Shown piece by piece: positions 46,301 to 57,125 of a DNA stretch of 64,000 nt. Origin of the DNA: Plasmodium coatneyi. Its lineage: Eukaryota > Apicomplexa > Aconoidasida > Haemosporida > Plasmodiidae. Location: positions 124,001-188,000 of the forward strand of contig NC_033556.1 in NCBI RefSeq assembly GCF_001680005.1. The letters run 5' to 3'. Positions within the stretch are counted from its first letter, which is position 1, and every line of letters begins with the position of its first letter. The notes beneath the pieces are model-generated. The model was given only the letters and a program-made list of their open reading frames with translations. It was not told where the DNA came from and searched no databases. Made by a program: the position numbers and the translations under genes.

Positions 46301-46579
46301 CTTTTTTATATTTTCGTGAATAAATTTGCTGTACTTATTGTTGTTTAGAACACGAAATGTGATTGGTAATTCTGTGTTTATAACGGTCATAAAATTGTCC
46401 ACTTCATTTTCCTTGATTATTTTTTGATGGATGTAATAGTTAAAGAAGTTTTCATTTTTCTGTAGCAGGTTCGTGTTGTCGTAGTATGGGACGTCTTCCT
46501 TGGCCGACATGGTTGCCTCTACTGGGGGTGGTGACGGTAGACGTGCAGTCTCCTCTTGTTCGCACTGTTCAGCGTTCAT
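43319..46579 (-). CDS. NSUN2: NSUN2/Trm4-type RNA (cytosine-5) methyltransferase
   Basis: A 1086-residue protein of the NOL1/NOP2/Sun family, which uses S-adenosylmethionine to make m5C in tRNA and other RNAs. Visible motifs are the SAM-binding loop VLDMCAAPGSKT (168-179), DVPCSGDGT with the release cysteine Cys369, and YSTCSLNPIENE with the nucleophile Cys419. RQELVSMLPVLFL before motif I and NIWLNWNP after motif IV are also NSUN2/Trm4-like, which favours that subfamily over NOP2 or NSUN5. Human NSUN2 is about 767 and yeast Trm4 684 residues; the excess comes from an Asp/Ser/Asn insert at about 190-300, inside the Rossmann fold between motifs, and a charged linker at about 555-790. That linker has a lysine run encoded by 21 T on the plus strand (44917-44937) and a 12-residue repeat. 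The C-terminal ~250 residues are a second folded region with another acidic/Lys insert. The start context is AAATAATG. Confidence 0.92.
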   Translation of the reverse strand: MNAEQCEQEETARLPSPPPVEATMSAKEDVPYYDNTNLLQKNENFFNYYIHQKIIKENEVDNFMTVINTELPITFRVLNNNKYSKFIHENIKKKLEHLCKDNYAITKLNEEDQMYEIYLTRSQIKKDENYKNLYNYLINLNESGYIFRQELVSMLPVLFLKLKENYFVLDMCAAPGSKTAQIVDYMHLISKRNVKNYLIRKFIQRNSSPLGGSLGGVHTNLDNDDSSVSGDDSNDRGDVSNESAFHLNSSHGNPPSEEKNQLYKSLHDALDGNQYDDELFKYILNTDNHLYGHYKELISNSNPTGVVIANDANFKRCCMLFHRLKNIHSNCLVVTNNNALNFPYIYVKDDEGNTNEKRYFDSVLCDVPCSGDGTLRKDRNIWLNWNPYNAYNLFQMQVSILKRSIELTKEGGNIVYSTCSLNPIENEAVICEVFNSVENRNCLKLINFGNELIDKLNFKPGLNEWKVMMDDQWFDTYEQYCNYLQSREHGKYKKIYDKIQPGMFTPGEEFMNEINLKYVKRFFPHHYNAGGFFIAVIKKCGKLQWKEEKKKKKKIYKKLSKADKDEYRKKYKYRRHKKGSKKKDREKNGDIIPSNEVNQNCSEQNGNTESVDGVVYISDYVPKQVKQSDHAKISSSDSNLHMSNNAQTVDQSDVEENYNVIDIDDVMTSYNVVTSNEVTKKYNLIDNDDLSSNYNMIDSDDMVRSFQPSGGHGGGVIRLINKQSEEALHSYMGGQVGSKLGCKMASEMEQESDQQNEEEARTPQREERKMTKQQEYVSLEYYEKLRPTHDLLNRVKNYFNLNDNFMSIKENLYIHLKDDSNFAKLSIDERINVNIKKINLVSKHTKDILECYTKIKLKIISAGITVIQIDKNKKNGVENYYRINYSGCLNFLPFFKDVDTFLLDKTCREEIIKSYFAPVYENEQRVFDFEGYMEQLIGERKSTMSRAVAKAKAAGEVENKASVKEEGNSVGVKKEGEVKEENQNDAKVEKTDEPIADHQEGQNDVNTIWVKSDAILDLIKVDKSKINNITKETIRQTAKLTKHSPNILLTLNRNKQILAIPANKGNLFVDISIDKNSIIMLPYILN
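44465..44608 (-). repeat. Four degenerate 36-bp (12-residue) tandem repeats in the NSUN2-like linker
   Basis: The protein reads YNVIDIDDVMTS, YNVVTSNEVTKK, YNLIDNDDLSSN, YNMIDSDDMVRS in direct succession. The shared core is YN(V/L/M)(I/V) followed by acidic residues. The units are diverged at DNA level, so the array is older than the 24-bp array at 6541. Confidence 0.85.
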
Positions 46580-49490
46580 TTATCTACTTTTATTTTTTTT
46601 TTTTTGCTTCGTTTAACTGCCCCACCTATTATTATGTACAAATGGGGGACGCAACGATTTTCATTTAACTGGGCTGGCACGCCCTTCGGTCAACCGTTGT
46701 TACGCCCTCGTACCTTATTTTGTAAGCCGCTGTTTGGCGGAAGAACTGCATCATTTGGCTGGTTTTGCAGGGTTCACGGTTTGGGCCTATTTTGCTTTAA
46801 CCTACTTTGATTGATTTTTTTTTTTTTCCCGCTTCTATAATCCGCTTGCCAACATGTACACTTACCCGTACCAAGTGGCACTATTAAAAAACAAATACTG
46901 TCGCGTGTTTTGCCCCCTTTTGACGAACTGCAGTTTTTGTTCCTCTTCGTAGGTGCGATATCCTCATAGTACTACTTTGCCCTCTATGGCTATCTCAAAA
47001 GGTGATTTATTTAATGCAGGGAAGTCCTAGTAATGATGCTTATTATGCTCCGCGCCTTCATTTTTTTTTTTTTTTTTTTTTTTCCAATTTTGCAAAAACG
47101 GTGCGGTGTAAATCTGTTCATTTTGGCATACCAACAATGGTGCGCGGTGATTAAGAGGCAAAGAAGACTGAACGAGCTACATAACTGTTTTATTTTGCTT
47201 TATTTTTTTTACTTTATTTTTTAATTTTATTTTTAAACTTCTTTGCAAATGAGCAGTAAATTTCCTCCGCGGTTATTCATCTCCAGGTGGAAAGGGAAAA
47301 AGCGTTTTAATGGACGCATCGCATATTGTGGCTAATCACCAATCGGTTGAAGTGAGATGCTTTTTGAAGCCCCTTTCGCGATGTTGCAATATGATAGTGT
47401 TGATAATGTCGGATGCTCATTTCCCCATATTCATCTTCCTCTCCATAAAAGGATTCATCACCGCGTGATTTATGTTTGCAGAATAGAACTACGGTTACGT
47501 ATGCGTATAGATTTGGCCTCTCTTCCTATGTCTTAACTAGGCCCCCTTCGAAATATGCACACGTAGCCGTTACATGAAAACGAGGGAAGTACCATTCGAA
47601 TGCTCAAATACGGTAGTAGTTGCGTAACACCCCAATTGGCAACTGTTTTAACTGACCAAAAGGAACGAAAAAAAGAAAAAACATTACTGCCGTTCTATCA
47701 GTTTTGTGCAGTTAAGCCCAATTGTATGGATAAAAAAATGACCAGTCCAATTGGACAAATGAGAAAAAAGGCACATCATTGAAGATTAATATTCCTTTTT
47801 TTATTAACTCTTAAAAGTTAGCAATACAGGGTAATACACAAACGTCTCATTACACCATTTAGCATTTTTTTCTTTTTGTGTAACATTTGGACATTTCACC
47901 GATCCTACGTTGATATGCGAATATTTTTATGGCCTAACTTTTGGGTGTTCTATTTTGGGTACCATTTTCTCTGGCGTTCTTTCTTTTTTGGTCCTTCTGT
48001 TTTGTTCGACCGTATGCCCACATATCAACGTGTCTAAGAGGTACGCCGAGCATTTCTGCCTTTTGGAAGGGGGAAAAAAGTGCCAGCGGGGATTTCTCTA
48101 CCGCGACCTCTATGACATCCGGTTGAGTAGTTAAAAAAGGAAACGTATGCACGTTTACACACATTGGGAAGTGCCATGTTAACGCCGCCTACCGAGTGGA
48201 CATGGCAAAACGTTCTTACTTTTACGCACTAAGGTTTCTACTTCAAAATGAAGAATACGTTTAAAAAGCGCCTATTTCTGCTAAAAAGGGGTGAACAAAC
48301 CCTCTTTCGCATGCGTTGGTCATGCTCATTTGTAATAACCAAAGGCATACCAGGATGTGAGGAGAAAAAGTAAGAAAAAATATAACGTAAGGGAAGAAAA
48401 ACTGTTGGGGGATTTATTTCCCCTTAGAATTAAAACTTCTTCCAACTGTTTCATCACGAACGTCTTCAACCTTCACTTTTTGGATGACAATGTCCTGTAT
48501 GCCAAAGGTCTGCAACTAGGTTACGTAGCATTTCACCCGTTTTTTGGTCAGCCCCTTCGTGCGTTTTATTTTTCCCCTGCAAGATTTTTGTGTACATTTG
48601 GGGTACAAGTTTGCTATATTTTGGTTCCCCCTGGTGCATGTTTGCCATTTGCACTTTTTGCCCCTCGTGCATTTCATCTGCCCCCACCGTTTTTTAACAC
48701 CCACCTCGCGCATGCTGATATGCTACAGTTAAATAATGAGGACGCCAGTTCTTTCGTTCCTGAGGCAAAAAAAAAATAAATAAATTAAATTAACATAGTG
48801 CAGTATATATTATATGGAAAAAAAATGCAAATATGTACTTGCATAAAAAGTTGCATACTTATGTCACACGTTAAATGCCGCGCGCCATGTGTTTGCGAAG
48901 AAGCGGAAAATGCTACACAACCAGGCAACCCATTTTGAACAAATCTAAAAAAATAAAAAAAAAATTGTAACAGAGAAAAATTCTCCAGGATGTTTTTGTG
49001 AGAGCATACAGGATACACTTTTTTTTTCTTTTTTTTTTTTTCTTCCCTTATTAAGTAAGAACTGGGCAATTTTTTTTTTTTTAGCGGTAGTGTAGTACTC
49101 GTTACACGTATTCTTCCTTATGTCCACGCAGTAATATATATATAACTAGTAGGTTCAACCAACGCAGTAGTTACAATAGTTATGTTCGTGAGTAAATAAC
49201 GCATGTGTCTATCGACCCTTCCATTTTTACACCCACGTACACATACGAAAATTAGCCCCCCTGTGGGAAAAGGGGCATTTTTTTCATCTGGTAGAGTTGC
49301 CCCTGAGTACATTGTTTCGTGAGGAGCGCTCACTCCTCGTCCCTGCGCGAATGTACCCTTTTGTTCCCTTACAAAAAATAAACATAGCACCTCTTTTCCA
49401 TAAAAACAGTGTGTGGAGTAGCACATAATATCAGAGAAGACTTCTTCTCACCGTGTCTATGTCTGTTTCGCTGCCCCCCCTTTGAGCAAG
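46580..49490. promoter_or_regulatory. Divergent intergenic region (NSUN2-like and membrane-protein promoters)
   Basis: About 2.9 kb between divergent starts. It contains long T tracts (about 47060-47083 and 49018-49041) and no convincing gene. A GTG-initiated 140-codon frame at 48357-48779 has no recognisable motif and runs through T-rich DNA. Promoters and 5' UTRs of both neighbours are expected here; an untranslated transcript cannot be excluded. Confidence 0.5.
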
Positions 49491-52400
49491 ATGCGCGACA
49501 AGGAAGAGATGGCAAAGAGTGGGGGGTCTTCCTTTACAAAACGGGCAAACTGGAGCCGAATCAATTTTACCTTCCTAGTATTTGTACTGGGAATCAAAAC
49601 GGTGTTTTGCATTTTACTCTTCATATACCAACATGTGTTGCTGTTTTTTATATTCTTTATGTTAACCGTCATTTCGCTGTATTCCCTAGTTGTAAACACC
49701 TTCAAGGCATTAACCCTGTACATAATTATTTTAACGTCCATCCTGACGTCGATCTTTTTGTCCCTATTTAATGTCATACACGTAGAGTATATATCTAAAG
49801 TTTTTAAAGACGTCTTCCTATCGACCGTGTCATTTTCAGTGTTACCCTTGTTCACATTAGAATTTTTTGTAGCGATTATTTACATATGCTTGAAGAGGAA
49901 AAAAAGAGGATACATCGAAAGAAGTTTAAAGGAATTAAAAATAATCATCGATGGGAAGAGAAACAAAGAGAAAGAAGAAAAACTCCTGTCGCTGCAAATC
50001 GATTTGGAGAAAAATGAACTAAACACATATGACAAGACGTATAAGTACTACTTGACTAATTACAAAAACAAGAAATACATCTGCATTGAGAAGAAGACGG
50101 ATTATTCCAGTGACGAGGACGATAGAAGTGTTCGTCACATCGGAGACGACTACGTCGATTATAATGCCATTTCGTCTAAGGGGTCAACTTTGAAGAAGCA
50201 GCAAAGTAGCAGTGGTAAAAAAATCCACCAAGGGGAGAAGAAGGCAAATAAGGGAACCCCCAAAAGTGACTCCCTCTCCTACTACCACGTCAGCGAGGAT
50301 TTAAGTTTTATCCATTCGGGAATTAAAAAATATGCTAAAAAGAACGAAAAAAGTAATGCGAAAAAGAAAAAATCCGGAGGAAGGGGAAAAGCGGAAAAGG
50401 ATACCCACACTGCTGGTATTTCTGGTGATGGTTACGATAGCCACATGCACAGTGCGAGCCCTAGCACGAAGGGTAGGAAGCGCCAATGGAGCAATGACAA
50501 GCATAGCATTACTGATAAGGGATCCACCAACTTGGTGAATAATGAGAGAGCAGATGACGCAGAAATCACATCCAATATTTCGCAAGAGTCCCCGTCTCAA
50601 ACGCAGTTCCTAACGCAGCAGATTGAACCATGTAATAACGAAACCATGTCTAACAGCTTGACGGAGACTCTACCAAATCACACACCAGATGAGAAAGAAA
50701 ATTCCAAAAAGGGTTCCGCAGAATATATAAAAAATTCATTTTCATTGGACAATTACGAAGAGGTAAATCATATAATAGAAAAATTTATCGAAAAGAACAA
50801 AAAGGAAGGCACTCCAGGGGAAGATCTCATGTTTGACTGCACCAAACAGACTGAAGAACAAAATGGCGCAGAGGATACTGCACAGAAGATGGACGAATTA
50901 GACATGGAAAGTAAAAACAGGCAGATGAATGACGGTCTCGCACAGAAAGAGGGACCACAGGATGAAATCCCACTGGGTGAATTGGACCTTACCCCGTTAC
51001 CAAATGTACAAAATGATGAAGAAAAATGGGACCATCTATTGAGCCGCATGACCCCCCAGGTAGAGGAAGAACTGATCAAAATTATAACAACCCAGGGCGG
51101 TGATCAGAAAGAGGGAATTTACGCAGAATGCACAGCTGAGCAAGAAAATTCCGGTCAATTTGTGGACGTAGAAGATCATCATGACGACATCGTCACAAAG
51201 TTCGAAGCACAGCAAAGTAACCAGGGGGACGAGCTTCATTCAACTGTGAGTGAGACGGAGGCCAAACAAAAAAAACAATCGGATGTTAAAGAAGTCAACC
51301 CAAATGACATACCTAACAAGACAGATAATCTGCTATCTTGTAGCGCCGCCAACATGGAGGAGAAAACAAAACAAGTGGATAAAACAAATGTTCAGGAAGT
51401 GCTGATCAGCGAACAGTATGACAATTTAAAAAATGCAGAAATGGGTGCACAGGGAAATTCCCAAAGTAAGGTAACACCCGTAATTAGCCCCACAAATCAA
51501 GCGGGTGAACACACGGGAAAAGTAACGGCTACGCATGGTGCACAGTCCTACCTGGAAGTACAGCTCCAAATAGAGGAAGAAATTAAAGAACAAGGGGTGG
51601 AGCAGTCGCAGGAGCAACCGTCCGAATTGCCATCCGGGGAACCATCCCAGTTACACATAGAACAAATCAACGGCAAAGAAGAAAAGGACGATGGGGATGA
51701 ACACCAGGGGGACACCCAGGGTGACAACACCTCGGAGTTGAAGGAAACACATGAAGGTGAAAAGCAGGTGAGACATTTCCTCTGCACCAATTTAGATCAT
51801 ACCAACCTGCTAAGTAGTGCAAATTACGCGGTAGATACAAAGGAATGGATAAAGCTAGAAAAAGAAGACATAGAAATGTTGAAGCGATCTGTGAACATCG
51901 ACAACATTGAGCACATACCAATTGATGATTTTTACACAAAAAATATAAAAGAACGTGGTGCTAATCTGTTTTCCTACTCCATTCATTCGAGTAACATGTC
52001 TGAATTTCTTAAAATCGGGGTGGACCAAAAGGCATGTACTAGCTGGGATGCTCAACAGGAGGAGAGCCTAACCAGCAGTGATGATATATACAAAAAAATA
52101 AATTTCACAAATTTGGAAAATAAGAAAAATAGTTATCTCACCCTTTTTGATGATGGAGTTATCCCCCCAGGGGGCCTTAACGGAAAGGTTACCGAATGGA
52201 TGAACCTCCAACAGATTGGAACCTCCCATTTGGATTGCAGCAAAATGGGTTCAGTGCACGAATCTTCTCACGTGGAAGGAGCTAACCAAACGGGTGAAAA
52301 GCACCCATCGAATGACTTCCAACCGGGTGAGGATGCCCACCAGAAGTGGAGTGAAAAGGAGGAACTCAATCATGGAAAAGACCAATATCCATTCGCACAA

Positions 52401-55079
52401 ATGCACAACAGCAATAACGCCTTCAGTTCCAACTTGTACACAACGGAACACGGGGAGTATAGCAATTACGAGGAGGTCATGAAGGACAACTCGAACATTG
52501 CAGAGGCCTTTCTCAATAGTGGTATGTATGGGCAGAAGAGCGAATTGGGCAGAAGTAACATGAGTGGTGAACTTCCCCCAAGTAGCTTCGACAACCCGAA
52601 CGACAATAACATCCTTAATTACAGCAGTTGTAATGATGACATGCAAAGTGTTCCAAATAGCTCCCTCATTCTCGTCAAAGGGGAACATTGCACGAAAGAA
52701 TCAGAGAACTCGACAAGCATCTTCAATCAGGGGAGCGACCCGAACAGCGGAAACATCAATCAACCTGCTAAATTCATGGACGATAAAGATACGAATAAAA
52801 AACAGATCGACACAAAGAACATTAGCAGTAATGACATGTGCGAAACGACTTCCATATTTAAACAACGGAAAACCTTCTTCGAGAATTTAATAAAAGACAA
52901 GCCGTTAAGCAGCCACCCTGCAAAAATGCTGCTCAGCAATGAAAGGAACGTCCTCAGAAAGGTCAGCGGAAAAAGTGAGGGAGAAATCCTCAATTCCAAC
53001 TCGTCCATAAATGAAAACAAAAAAGGGAACATCCCAGTAGAAGAATCAAATGTGAACAGTTCCACCCTAGACGGGGATAATAACCAGGCGAACACAGATC
53101 CCCATTTGGAAAAATTTGCAAAGTTAAAGAAAGCAATCAATATAAGTGACAATTTTTACATCATAAATGACAAGCTGATGAGCAGCGGAAAGGAAAAAAA
53201 GGACACGTCTGTTATGGGCATATCGCCAAGTGAGCAGATAACACCGTCAAATGATCTGGCAGGTAGTACACCGGATCTACCCAACAAGGTTAACGAAAAC
53301 GAAATAGAAAAAATAAAATACATCGACGGAATGGCCAACAGTGAGGGTAAGCAAAAAATCACGCAACATTTTGTCATTTACGATCAAAGCGATTTGGCAA
53401 CACCCAGTACAAAACTAGATGAAGGAACACCAACCATGGGGGAACTCCACAACTTGGAAAAAAAAAAAAAAATCGAAGGAATCGCACCCAACACAGTAAT
53501 AACCGTGAACAACTGCACTATTAATTCGAGTGCGGGTATACATATAAAAGACGGAGAAAAAAATATGTTCAGTTCGGCTACACAACTGAGTAATGATATT
53601 TTCATAAATTTAGAAAAAGCAGAAAAAATTATTAACGATGTAAAAAGTGAAGGCAATTATCACGAGGTATCCCTTCTTAGCCAAGTTAAGGAGGTTCCCA
53701 CGTTTGGCAGCAGTGAAGAATCCAGCTTCCAACATAAGAAAAAAAAATTCACAGAATTAAAAAAGAAGACCACTCCTATGAACAGCAATCCTCTGAATGA
53801 AAACCCCCCAGAGGAAGTTACAAATTCGAAGCTGAGTGCATTCGCCGACAGGAACTCAGACGATACGAAGGAAGTCTTGCCAAGTGAACACATGCAAAGC
53901 GAACACATGTCCAGCGAGGTGATGAACTCGGAAACGTGCCCCTACTCCGGCGGTTTGTTGCCTCCTGCTTATAAATCACTTGCCACGGGCTCTACACAAA
54001 TGGACAAATTTGAGGACGATTTTTTGAATATGAATTCCTGCGACAGTAGCGTCATGTATAAAGACTTCATGGACGTAATGAATTCGGAGGGGCGACCGGA
54101 GGTGGAACAGGTAGAAGAGGTAGAAGTGGAAGAGGCAGAAGTGGATGAAGTTCCCGAACTAGTAGAAGTTATTTCCGAACAGATGGAACCCACTTCCATG
54201 TCGGTGGAGGCGCCCCCCGAACAAGCAGGTAATAACCTCCCACATGGAGCATTACACTCTGCAGAGGAAGAGGCAGATGCACAACCAGAGGAAGGGCCTA
54301 AATCAAGCGACCTAAACGACGCAGCTCTGGAGAGCGAAAATGTCCACGTGTTGAACGAACTGTTCACACAAAAGGCACATCCAGAAATGGAAAAAACAAA
54401 CGTTATGGGGAATGCGAACTCTGCCTGTGATGTATCATCCGATGTGCAAACAGATAAGCATGAGGAGGGAGAGGCAAAGGCGGCAATTGATCATTTGAAA
54501 GGGGAACAATCACTCGACACTGCAACGGACGTGAAGGAAAATTACACAAATGTAATGTGCACAAATAATGGGGCAGATGAGCAACCCCTTAGTGATGATA
54601 AGGCGAAGGGAGAAGAGAAACCGACCGAGGAGTTAACTACCAAGCCAACATTGCAAGAGGAACTCACAACAAAGGACAACTTCGAAGGCGACAAAGCAGA
54701 GCTAAGTTACCCACACGAAGAGGACATTCCCCTGGGTGACGCACCTATACATGGAAGTAACGAAATACCCCCCGTAGAAGAGAAAAAGGAAGACATCACT
54801 TCATCGCCCACAGAACAAGCGCTAGACAATTTAGAGAATTTAATCGACGACCCCCCCATGGTAGAAGCAAGCACCGGGGGTGGCGAACCAAAGGAGGAAG
54901 TGCCCCCAGATGAAGAAAACAGTGGCGACGAAATTATTGACCCCAATAACCATGTGGATGCCTCTGAGAAGGCAAAAGCGGGGCTGAGCGAAAGTCAAAC
55001 TTCATCCAAACTTAACCAGGAAAAGGCTAAGAATTATAGAAATAGAAAAAATAATAAACGGAGGAATAAAAGAAGATGA
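49491..55079 (+). CDS. Four-span membrane protein with a ~1,720-residue acidic tail, unknown function
   Basis: The first ATG is at 49491 (GCAAGATGCGCGAC); the protein is 1862 residues. After 22 polar residues come four hydrophobic spans within the first ~135: FTFLVFVLGIKTVFCILLFI, VLLFFIFFMLTVISLYSLVV, LTLYIIILTSILTSIFLSLF and FSVLPLFTLEFFVAIIYICL. A basic KRKKRG stop-transfer patch follows, placing the tail on the cytosolic side by the positive-inside rule. The tail is Glu/Asp/Ser/Asn-rich, with short direct repeats such as SEHMQSEHMSSEVM (near 53,885) and a VEQVEEVEVEEAEVDEV stretch (near 54,100). It ends in a strongly basic NRKNNKRRNKRR. A Lys run at about 53,459-53,473 is encoded by AAA codons. 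No enzymatic motif was recognised. Its plan matches the neighbour at 32661-42623, though I see no clear shared sequence. Confidence 0.85.
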   Translation: MRDKEEMAKSGGSSFTKRANWSRINFTFLVFVLGIKTVFCILLFIYQHVLLFFIFFMLTVISLYSLVVNTFKALTLYIIILTSILTSIFLSLFNVIHVEYISKVFKDVFLSTVSFSVLPLFTLEFFVAIIYICLKRKKRGYIERSLKELKIIIDGKRNKEKEEKLLSLQIDLEKNELNTYDKTYKYYLTNYKNKKYICIEKKTDYSSDEDDRSVRHIGDDYVDYNAISSKGSTLKKQQSSSGKKIHQGEKKANKGTPKSDSLSYYHVSEDLSFIHSGIKKYAKKNEKSNAKKKKSGGRGKAEKDTHTAGISGDGYDSHMHSASPSTKGRKRQWSNDKHSITDKGSTNLVNNERADDAEITSNISQESPSQTQFLTQQIEPCNNETMSNSLTETLPNHTPDEKENSKKGSAEYIKNSFSLDNYEEVNHIIEKFIEKNKKEGTPGEDLMFDCTKQTEEQNGAEDTAQKMDELDMESKNRQMNDGLAQKEGPQDEIPLGELDLTPLPNVQNDEEKWDHLLSRMTPQVEEELIKIITTQGGDQKEGIYAECTAEQENSGQFVDVEDHHDDIVTKFEAQQSNQGDELHSTVSETEAKQKKQSDVKEVNPNDIPNKTDNLLSCSAANMEEKTKQVDKTNVQEVLISEQYDNLKNAEMGAQGNSQSKVTPVISPTNQAGEHTGKVTATHGAQSYLEVQLQIEEEIKEQGVEQSQEQPSELPSGEPSQLHIEQINGKEEKDDGDEHQGDTQGDNTSELKETHEGEKQVRHFLCTNLDHTNLLSSANYAVDTKEWIKLEKEDIEMLKRSVNIDNIEHIPIDDFYTKNIKERGANLFSYSIHSSNMSEFLKIGVDQKACTSWDAQQEESLTSSDDIYKKINFTNLENKKNSYLTLFDDGVIPPGGLNGKVTEWMNLQQIGTSHLDCSKMGSVHESSHVEGANQTGEKHPSNDFQPGEDAHQKWSEKEELNHGKDQYPFAQMHNSNNAFSSNLYTTEHGEYSNYEEVMKDNSNIAEAFLNSGMYGQKSELGRSNMSGELPPSSFDNPNDNNILNYSSCNDDMQSVPNSSLILVKGEHCTKESENSTSIFNQGSDPNSGNINQPAKFMDDKDTNKKQIDTKNISSNDMCETTSIFKQRKTFFENLIKDKPLSSHPAKMLLSNERNVLRKVSGKSEGEILNSNSSINENKKGNIPVEESNVNSSTLDGDNNQANTDPHLEKFAKLKKAINISDNFYIINDKLMSSGKEKKDTSVMGISPSEQITPSNDLAGSTPDLPNKVNENEIEKIKYIDGMANSEGKQKITQHFVIYDQSDLATPSTKLDEGTPTMGELHNLEKKKKIEGIAPNTVITVNNCTINSSAGIHIKDGEKNMFSSATQLSNDIFINLEKAEKIINDVKSEGNYHEVSLLSQVKEVPTFGSSEESSFQHKKKKFTELKKKTTPMNSNPLNENPPEEVTNSKLSAFADRNSDDTKEVLPSEHMQSEHMSSEVMNSETCPYSGGLLPPAYKSLATGSTQMDKFEDDFLNMNSCDSSVMYKDFMDVMNSEGRPEVEQVEEVEVEEAEVDEVPELVEVISEQMEPTSMSVEAPPEQAGNNLPHGALHSAEEEADAQPEEGPKSSDLNDAALESENVHVLNELFTQKAHPEMEKTNVMGNANSACDVSSDVQTDKHEEGEAKAAIDHLKGEQSLDTATDVKENYTNVMCTNNGADEQPLSDDKAKGEEKPTEELTTKPTLQEELTTKDNFEGDKAELSYPHEEDIPLGDAPIHGSNEIPPVEEKKEDITSSPTEQALDNLENLIDDPPMVEASTGGGEPKEEVPPDEENSGDEIIDPNNHVDASEKAKAGLSESQTSSKLNQEKAKNYRNRKNNKRRNKRR

Positions 55080-57125
55080 GTAGTCACGTCACGAATTGGG
55101 CATAGAAATGGGGAGCAATATACTAGGCTCAACTTAACATATATTAGCATTCCAGAGGGGAGTTAAAGGAGAAGTGAATTGCAGCACGTCACTCGGCAAT
55201 GAACACCCAAGTAAAGAGAACGGCATATTAATTATATCACTTCGGAGTTATTAAGAAAAAAAAAAAAAAAAACAGCTATACGTACGAATCTTAATGGTGA
55301 AACCTAATCACACGGATGACATTCTTTAGACATTTTTTGCTTCCCCCTTTTGGAACTTCCAACCTGGTTCATGCTTCACCATGGCGCAACATGCCTTTGC
55401 GCAGGCGCTCTCAGTGAGCTAAGATTAAAAGTTTTTTTTTTTTTATTATAACTTTTTTTTTATAATTATATATATTTTTTTTAAAACAGTGGAATATTAT
55501 TTTATTCCTCTTAACTATTTTTACAGTTTCATTTTTTGTCACATTTGCAAAATTGTCCTTACCATGTGTATTATCAAATGCGGAATTTTTTTTTTTTTTC
55601 CACCTCAATTGTTTTCCCTGTACATAGTATGCACAGTGAACTGTTCATGTTTGGACAAACATATATATCATGGGCTCAAAAATTGGCTAAAACAAAATGT
55701 GTAAATATGTGTGTGCAAGTTTTCCCATTTGGATGGAAATACAACGAGTGCTGTGTTCACCGCCGGACGTTCCTCGCGAGGAGAGGCGTGACGCGCCCCC
55801 TCTAGAGGTCAGCAGAAAAGGAGGCTGCACCACCACTGCGGGTCATATTTGGAAAAAGAGCCAGTTTAGGTGAAACTGACCCCATATGTGTGTCTGCACT
55901 ATACGCGTGAAGCACAGCGGTTGTAGGGGATTACTTTCGCATAAGTACCAGTGGCCAATGTTTTGTGGAACCAATATGTGCGCATATCTGTTGCCCTAAG
56001 ACAGCATTGCAGGGGTGGGGAAATTTCTACATACTGCTCCCAAGTCACATTTAAAAAAATGCTTAAAAGGGGGTGATCGTAGGGGGTATCTAACGGGGGC
56101 GAAGTAACGAGTTTGGCCATTGAACACACCGTGATATATGCGCTCCTTCGCGATTATGTAAAATTTTCACAATTGAAACAATTATCCTGAAAAAAGACGT
56201 ACAAGATTATGCCTCTCGCGCAATTGTGCAGCTGCGCAATTTGAGGAAACGCTTCAGTTTTGCCTTTTTCTATGTGCTTTCGTAACCCTCTCAGAATTCC
56301 AGCCTGTTCTGAAACCTTTGCCCCACATGTGCGTTTGAGCACGAAGCTGTGGTTAGCCAAATTTTGTTTTTACGCTTCCCTCATGGCCCCGTGAACATGA
56401 GAAGGCTGCAACATTTCTACAGAGCATTATGCGTGTGTGCTTATTAGCGCATTCCTGTATGCGTTTTTTTTTTTTTTTTCTTCAGTGCATACATTAATGT
56501 GTTTGTATTCCTGTGGCCCATATTCTGCCCGATGGGCGATGCGATTTGGAAATTTCCACCGTGGGGTATGCACAGATGGTGACGCTCGTAGGCTAATTAT
56601 TTTTGTTCACTTTGCACTTTACGTGCCTCCCATTTTGTGAGTCCCTCATTTTATGTACCTCGTTTTTTTTTTTTTTTTTTTTTTTGTCACCTATTTCAAA
56701 AATCTAGTTGCGCGAAGGACGCATGTCGCATTTCAGCCGATTGTTAAGCGCGCCATCCGATCTTTTGTTTAACATTTCCTGGTGAAATGTTTACGTGATT
56801 ACGTTGCTATTGGTTTGTCACCCCTTTTTTTTGCAGTCCTTGCGTATTGTGTAACAGGGGGGGATATTTTTTTTTTTTTTTTTTTTCTAAATGGATACGT
56901 TTGACATCCTTTTTGAGGGAGCTTCCTTCGCTGTACTTCCTTCTGCATTGTTTTAAAAGGACGTACCGTTTGAAGTTCGCAGTGTTGAAGGTGAACTCCT
57001 TCACCCCCCTCCCCCTTCAGCACGCGAAGCAGAGAAGGGGGCGGGGGAGGATCTCTCGTCCGCGAAGAGCACGTAAAAGGTACTCCACCATTTTGTAACG
57101 TCTGAGTTATTTTTCCTTGCACACC
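55080..57125. promoter_or_regulatory. Tandem intergenic region, promoter of the PX1-like gene
   Basis: About 2 kb between two plus-strand genes. The left part should be the 3' UTR of the four-span protein gene; the right part holds the promoter and 5' UTR of the PX1-like gene. T tracts occur at about 55431-55444, 56665-56685 and 56867-56886. A local GC-rich patch with a short inverted repeat (CCTCGCGAGG, about 55772-55781) was noticed but not assigned. The leader just before the gene (about 57005-57070) is purine-rich. No RNA gene was recognised. Confidence 0.5.

Noticed and set aside
48357..48779. 140-codon plus-strand frame in the divergent gap before the four-span protein
   Set aside because: It starts at GTG, has no recognisable motif, and its Phe/Pro/Leu-rich translation reflects T- and C-rich DNA. 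No support for coding.
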